Shown here piece by piece: positions 58,624 through 64,000 of a stretch of DNA of 64,000 bases. Made by a program: the position numbers and the translations under genes. The notes below the pieces were generated by a model, which saw only the letters and a list, made by a program, of their open reading frames with translations, had not been told where the DNA came from and did not search any database. This DNA is from Limnanthes douglasii subsp. nivea (taxonomy: Eukaryota > Streptophyta > Magnoliopsida > Brassicales > Limnanthaceae), in the NCBI GenBank assembly GCA_036936605.1, contig JAUPFV010000003.1, positions 107,207,278 through 107,271,277 of the forward strand, written 5' to 3'. Every line of letters begins with the position of its first letter. Positions within the stretch are counted from its first letter, which is position 1.

Positions 58624-60448
58624 AAACTTGTTAGTCATTTTCTCACGCAAGTATACGTGGTCTAATAGTAGCAAGTAATAAGTAAGAAAGATCGTTCCCA
58701 CGAAGACCAGGTGTATATGACAAGAATTCACTTATGCAACAACATATGATTATTAAACTAATGCTTGAACGAGTAATAAAGTTTGAGTGAATGAATATAA
58801 CTAAGCAAATTAACTAACGAGTTTACTTATGTGAGAGAAAACATGGAACCCTAACTTCATTGTTTATTTTACTCAGAGTATTAATATACTTAATCAATAT
58901 GTATGATAACTACGATTACTAATAAGATAACACGAAATCAGTATACGCTACCTTTCAGTACACGTAAACCAAACCACTTAAACAACCACAAAAGAGATAG
59001 CAGTTAAGCAGACACCGCTTGCATGACAATCCTATATGTCTATACGAATTGAGGTACAATTGGTTTTAAGCGCAAGTTATCTATTTCGATTACATAGGGT
59101 AATATGATATGATTAGTGACATATTACGAATCATGAACAATCACAATACGAATAATTCAAGAACCTATGCTAGCATGGCAAGTTCTAAACCCTTAAATTC
59201 ACTTTCGCATTCATTAAAGATTAACAAACTAGATGTTCGCGACGCATCTCACGATAAGCACAACCATACTAGGTAACCGATAAACGTATCTCACAAATCA
59301 ATCAACCAATCAAACCCTAAGTATTATTCAAACAAATCCGTTAGAGTTCCATGACAATGATTAGTTCATAATCGAACGAATCATCATCATGGGCTCAAAA
59401 GTTAACATAACTCTAATACGAATGTAAATAAACGAATAAGAGTTTAGAGAACGTTAAACCGAACAGTAACCGTAAGTATCGCCTGATAGAAACACTGTGT
59501 AAACTGCTGGTAAAAAACGGCAGTAGTTGTCACCTGCTTTTGCCGATCGAAAACCCAAAAACAACCAAATGCAATTTCTCTTCCTTTATTTTCTATTCTA
59601 CGTTCTGCAGGATCGAGAAAAATAACAAAGGAAGCCAAATTTGTTTTTTGCTTCTTTGTTATATTCTACCGTAAGAAAACCCAAAACGGCGTACTCCATT
59701 TTGTCTTCTACTACAGGAAACCCAGAGTAGTCAAATGGGTTTTCTCATCCTCGTTGTCCTTCTCTCTTCCCTCTTTGTCTGTCTCTCTTCCTTCTAAACC
59801 CTAGTAGACAATTGGGTTTTGCCTTCTATGTTTTTATATTCCGGCCAAAACCAAGACAATCACCCAAATTGCCCCTCTCGTTATTCTTTCTTGCCGAGGC
59901 TACCCTATTTATAATTTCTACCAAAACCCTAAAAGAGCCAAATTTCTATTTTTCTTCTCTGGGCTTTTTATCTTCTTTCCTTTTCTTCTCGCTTAAATCT
60001 GCCCAAAAACCTGGTAGAAGCCCCGATATGAATCATGAAATTTTTATGCTAAATAAAATAATATTTTAAACAATATATCTAAATAAAACCCTAGCATTAG
60101 TCTAGTATTTTTTTTCTTAATTCAACATTACTTTCCTTTTGTGCTTCGCTTTAATATTTTTTCTTAATTCAATATTTTAAACAATATCTCAGGAAATATA
60201 TTTTCCTTTTTTTTCAACATTAATATATTTTTTCAAACATTAATAATGTATTTTCTTAGTATTAATATATTTTTCTTTTTTTCAACTATTCCAAAATTGC
60301 CCTCAAGTATATTAATTTTCTAGTTTCTTCAATTTCAACCCCAAATTTATTAATATTATCACAATTTACCTACAACACAAGCACCTTTAAGAATACTAGA
60401 AAAACACGTTAAAACACGTTAAAACACAACGAATACTTGAGAACCGGC
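58624..60448 (-). repeat. 5' LTR of the Athila-type element
   Basis: The LTR ends next to the primer-binding site (…GACTAACAAGTTTT). A strong TATA box TTATAAATAGGG lies at about 59901-59914 on the minus strand, followed by a pyrimidine-rich leader. The outer boundary is uncertain. Sequence up to 60448 is AT-rich, and the gypsy LTR beginning at 60449 sets the upper limit. Confidence 0.6.
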
Positions 60449-60856
60449 TGATGAGTCCGAATTCTGCATGCTCCCCGGACAAGGACACACCGGTCCAAGC
60501 TCTCCGGACCGGACAGATCACTTCGAACACTTAGCCCAAAGGACTGTTTGAACTATAACAAAAGTACTAAAAAACCTAAACACTACTTGACTAAGCTACT
60601 TGCTCTCCTACTTAGAGCTCATGGGTCTTTGAACATGACCCGGGTCCATTTAACATGACCCGAAAGCCCATAAGGGCCCAAACATGAGAGTATAAATACC
60701 CAACCACCTGCATTAAGTGTGGGTAATGAGAATTAACTGCTACCAGCCAGCTTAATTATCTCTCTACTCTCTACACTAAAAATAAAACACTCACATACTA
60801 CTATTACACACCAAACAAATTACAAGCCTACCCTCAGGCGATAATTATCCACACCA
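60449..60856 (+). repeat. 5' LTR of the Tat-like element
   Basis: About 408 bp, from TGATGAGTCCGAATTC to ATCCACACCA. It has GAGTATAAATACCCAACCAC as TATA region and several CCGGAC(C) strings in the first 110 bp (U3). It matches the LTR at 28863-29221 and the solo LTR at 688. Confidence 0.8.
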
Positions 60857-60858
60857 AA

Positions 60859-60878
60859 TTGGCGACCATAGTGGGAGA
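60859..60878 (+). other. Primer-binding site of the Tat-like element
   Basis: TTGGCGACCATAGTGGGAG follows the LTR by two bases. Priming tRNA not identified. Confidence 0.65.
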
Positions 60879-60928
60879 AGAAGGTTCCTGAGTCAACCAT
60901 TCAAAACCAACTAAGAAAATCTGTCCGA

Positions 60929-62720
60929 ATGAATCCGGACAATCCAGAAGTACCACCAGCTCTGCTCGAAGTGGTGGGAGAGAACGATGAGTACACTATC
61001 GAAGAGCGTGATAGGCTAAAGGGTGAAATAGAAGCTCTGAGGGCCGAAAAGTCTAAAGCATCGATTGCTCATCACACCGACAACCCCAGAGAGCATGAGT
61101 CTTCAAAGACTCATGTGAGCACCAAAAAGACTCATGCCAGCTCCAAAAAGCCTCACCGGTCTAAGCCAATGGAGAGTTCTGACTCAAGCTCAGAATCTTC
61201 TGATAGCTCTTCGGACAGTGAGGGAGTTGAAAAATCTTTATCCTCTAGCAGCGATGAGGGTCGAACTAGAAAGAAGCAAAAGCAGATCAAAAAATATTTA
61301 AGAAAAAGGGATAGACATGGAAAAATGAAGAGGCATATTGGTAAATGATCATCTCATAGCCGGAGGCATGTGGACCGGATGCCGATGGATCCCTTCGCTT
61401 TTCACGATGAACCAGGTATCTTTGCAACTCCCAATGAGGATACTGTGTTCAGTCGTGGAAGAAATTGGAGGCAATCTCCATTGTCTTCTAAAATTCTGTC
61501 CGGAAACCTCCCTAAGAGGTTTGACAGTACCAAAATAGAAAAGTACGATGACAGTACTGATCCGGACAACCATTTGGAACAATTTAAAAACTTCAAGATG
61601 AACTTTGACGACGATGATAAACTACTTTGTAGGGCATTCTCCCAATAATTTACGGGGAGTGCTCTAAAATGGTACAACAGCCTGCCTCAGGGTTGTATCA
61701 AAGATTTCTATACTTTTTGGGTAGCCTTTCGAAGGCAGTTTGTAGGGAGTAAAGAGCTAAAGGGCAATGTATACACAATAATCCATTGTGCCCAGGAACC
61801 AAATGAGTCCTTGAAAGAATATATAAGCCGTTTTGTGAATACCAAGAATGGGTTGGTTGATTGCTTCGAACAGGTAGCAATAGCATCCCTAAGCCGGGGT
61901 TTGAACCCAGGAAATCTAGCTGATTCAGTGACCAGAAAGAAGGCCATGACATGGGGAGGGTTGCTGAATCAGGTTAGAAAACAAATAAATGTTGATGAAA
62001 CAAAGAAAACTAGGGTGCACAGGCAAGTGAGGTCTACCCCGGTGGCGCCAAATCCCAATCAGAATCAGTCGGGGAACAAAGCAAGAGAGACCAGACAGGG
62101 GCATGGTAGGGCAAAAGCTCAGTCTCAGCCAGCTGCTCCTGCTCAGAGTCAACAATCCAGAAACAAGAGAGGGCCATGGGTCCAACCGAAGTGGTTCGCA
62201 GAATTAAAAGAAAGTGTGGCCACCATTTTTAATAAAACAAAGGACGAGATGTATTATCGGAGACCAGCCACATTGCAGTCTCCCAGAGAACATCGCAATA
62301 ACTCTTTTTGCCAATATCACAATGATATTGGTCATACCACTGATGACTGCATAGCATTGAAACAAGAAGTTTAAAACTTGATTGAGAGGGGAAAGCTGGG
62401 GGCTTACGTCAAAAGAAGATGAGGCAACAGGCCTGACAACACTCACCGGGTTGGTCCAAGTAATGCTGCTCCGGAGGGAGCCATGGTTATAATTGAGACG
62501 TTTGATGTGGAATCTGAGTACTTGGATCCTGATCCAACTCGAAACAGAGTGGGTACAATTGAGGAATGTTCTAGGTCGGTCTTCAGACTCATTAAGTTTT
62601 TTGAGTCACTTACAATTTTCGGAGGGGACACTATGACAGCTCCTACTGCTTCTTCAAGGAAGAGGCACGTTCATACTTTACCCTCCCAGCTAGAAGGAGG
62701 CATGACTTCCTATTAGTCAC
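60929..62720 (+). pseudogene. Tat-like gypsy gag
   Basis: The ATG at 60929 begins MNPDNPEVPPALLEVVGEN. A coiled-coil-like EERDRLKGEIEALRAEK and a Ser/Lys-rich stretch follow. The capsid core reads STKIEKYDDSTDPDNHLEQF and CRAFSQ, then (after TAA at 61646) FTGSALKWYNSLPQGC. The knuckle-like CQYHNDIGHTTDDCIALKQ comes next. Stops: TGA at 61346, TAA at 61646, TAA at 62372, TGA at about 62419, TAG at about 62714. All pieces are in the same frame. Confidence 0.88.
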
Positions 62721-63300
62721 AAAATTCATTCCCTTTCATTGTTTTTGATGAAGATGATTTAAGAGATATTGCTGGATCTCATGAGGATGTTGTTGTCATA
62801 GGAGCATCTATTAGGGGCAACGACATAAGACGAATTTTGGTGGATACTGGAAGCTCAGCCAATATCCTTTTTCTAGCCACATACAAGAGAATGAAAAATC
62901 CAGCTGTAATTCAGAGTTCAGACAGATCAATTGTGGGCTTTACAGGCAGCTCAGTAGATGTGATCGGAGAGTTCGAAGAGGAAGTTTTATTGGGCAAGGG
63001 CCCTTTCAAGAAAATGGTCAGAATACTCTTCATTGTGGTGGATTGTCCCACTTGCTATAATGCTATTCTAGGGAGGTCTTGGCTCTCTAGGATGCATGCA
63101 GTGGCTTCAACAGTCCACAAGTGCTTGAAATATGCTGTTCAGCGATAGGTTGGAGTCGTCAGGAGCAGTCAAAAGATTGCAAGGGAATGCTATGCTACTA
63201 CTCTGGCTCCCCGAAAACTGGGGGCAACTCGCACCAACGAGAAATAGCAGTTTGTGGGGCTTTCTGGGGGTGAGGGTGAAATTGATTACCCCAGAGAGAC
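62721..63300 (+). pseudogene. Tat-like gypsy protease
   Basis: After FDEDDLRDIAGSHEDVVVI, the active site RILVDTGSSANILF carries the catalytic Asp-Thr-Gly. The flap-side motif CPTCYNAILGRSWLS follows. The frame 62837-63148 is open and ends at TAG (63146); another TAG lies at about 63246. Confidence 0.88.
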
Positions 63301-63339
63301 CCCTGGAGTGTTAATACCGGTCGAAGAGGTAGAGACACA

Positions 63340-64000
63340 CTGTTTGGAAGAAGGAAGAAGTGTTAAGATAGGCTCCAAAATACCACCCGATCTAAAAAAT
63401 GAAATGTTAAAGTTTTTGAAGAATCATCAGCACGTTTTTGCTTGGTGCAATGCTGATGTTACTGGGGTCCCAGCAGAAGTGATATCACATCACCTATCTG
63501 TCCGGAGAGACGTAGCACCAGTGGTTCAAAAGATAAGAGCTTTTTCTAAGGAAAAGGCTGATGTCATTGTGCAAGAGGTTGACAGGCTCACAAAGATGGG
63601 GCACATCAAGGAGTCTCAATATCCTTTGTGGACTGCCAATCCGGTTCTGGTAAAGAAGAAAAATGGCAAGTGGCGCATGTGTATTGACTTCACAGATCTC
63701 AATAGGGCTTGCCTAAAAGATTTGTATCCGGTCCCCCGGATTGATCAGTTAGTAGATTCCACCTCTGGGAACAAGCTGCTGTCCTTTATGGACGCCTTCT
63801 CCGGATACAATCAGATTCAAGTGGATCCGAAGGATCAAGAGCATACCACGTTTGTCACTGACAGAGGTCTCCATTGCTATAAGGTAATGCCGTTTGGGCT
63901 GAAAAATGCTGGGGCTACTTATCATAGATTAGTAAACAAAGCTTTCGCTGATCAGATTGGAAGAAATATGGAAGTATACATTGATGATATGATGGTGAAG
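63340..64000 (+). pseudogene. Tat-like gypsy reverse transcriptase (partial)
   Basis: The same frame continues with HVFAWCNADVTGVP, HIKESQYPLWTANPVLVKK, WRMCIDFTDLNRAC, LLSFMDAFSGYNQIQV, KVMPFGLKNAGATY and the catalytic MEVYIDDMMVK at the window edge. The stretch 63340-64000 contains no stop. It is nearly identical in protein sequence to 26339-25740 of the minus-strand copy, which has a stop where this one has Cys (DLNRAC). Confidence 0.9.

Larger units (their letters stand above)
51815..60448 (-). mobile_element. Athila-type Ty3/gypsy element
   Basis: In minus-strand order there is a 5' LTR (58624 up to at most 60448), a tRNA-Asp-type primer-binding site (58622-58600), gag, protease, reverse transcriptase, RNase H and integrase (58489-53216). 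A non-coding 3' region, a polypurine tract AAGTTTGGGGG and the start of a 3' LTR (TGATAAGTGCATTTC at 51860) follow. The gag sequence (EICDTFKFNGV, DDAIRLRLFPFSLRDKAKSWL) is diagnostic of the Athila lineage. Only a handful of stops and shifts break the coding region, so it is moderately young. The two outer LTR boundaries could not be matched to each other, and no duplication was found. Confidence 0.85.
60449..64000 (+). mobile_element. Tat-like Ty3/gypsy element, 5' part (continues past the window)
   Basis: LTR (60449-60856), primer-binding site (60859-60878), then gag, protease and reverse transcriptase up to the catalytic YIDDMMVK at the window's last codon. The coding region stays in one reading frame from 60929 to 64000, with at least seven in-frame stop codons and no net frameshift. 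It is a sister copy of the minus-strand element at 23235-29221. Confidence 0.88.

Noticed and set aside
54001..60448. Envelope-like gene in the Athila-type element
   Set aside because: No frame with signal peptide or membrane segments lies between pol and the polypurine tract (51890-53060).

Overview
This is plant nuclear DNA, most likely from a eudicot. It is very AT-rich, has spliced genes with GT-AG introns, two intron-less nuclear tRNA genes read by Pol III, Ty3/gypsy LTR retrotransposons of the Athila and Tat-like lineages, Mutator-like elements (MULEs), a TRIM, a MITE and a LINE remnant. I cannot name the species. The only clearly resident protein gene is an ARF GTPase-activating protein of the AGD5 type (minus strand, 41402 to 36656, eleven coding exons). 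Almost everything else is transposon-derived.

Layout. 1-2.7 kb: a decayed solo LTR and a 23-bp-unit minisatellite. 3.6-8.4 kb: a very decayed plus-strand Ty3/gypsy polyprotein. 8837-13883: a young, structurally complete but non-coding LTR retrotransposon with a 5-bp target-site duplication. It carries pieces of two host genes, an N-terminal CDC20 exon split in two by a segment holding GAMYB-type R2R3-MYB exons, plus a tRNA-Pro(UGG) gene and a 57-bp tandem repeat. 13.9-19.1 kb: AT-rich DNA without a recognisable gene. 19148-19219: tRNA-Thr(CGU). About 19.6-32.2 kb: a MULE remnant with a plus-strand DUF1985/Ulp1-partner-like gene, a minus-strand MuDR-type transposase and dispersed CGCGTGAT motifs, interrupted by a truncated minus-strand Tat-like gypsy element (about 23235-29221). 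32.4-33.2 kb: a LINE RNase H fragment and a 396-bp TRIM with target-site duplication. 36.6-41.4 kb: the AGD5-like gene. About 43.4-51.4 kb: a second, diverged Ulp1-bearing element with a 330-bp tandem array, internal coding repeats and a 410-bp MITE with a perfect 10-bp duplication. 51.8-60.4 kb: a minus-strand Athila-type element with only a few disabling mutations. 60449-64000: the 5' part of another Tat-like element of the same family as the 23-29 kb copy, running off the window.

The parts most worth following up are the retrotransposon carrying the nested CDC20/MYB chimera and tRNA gene, the paired Ulp1-type elements with their own motif arrays, and an apparent one-base frameshift in the last exon of the AGD5-like gene. 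All similarity calls rest on reading translated motifs by eye and on general knowledge of these families; no database search was run.
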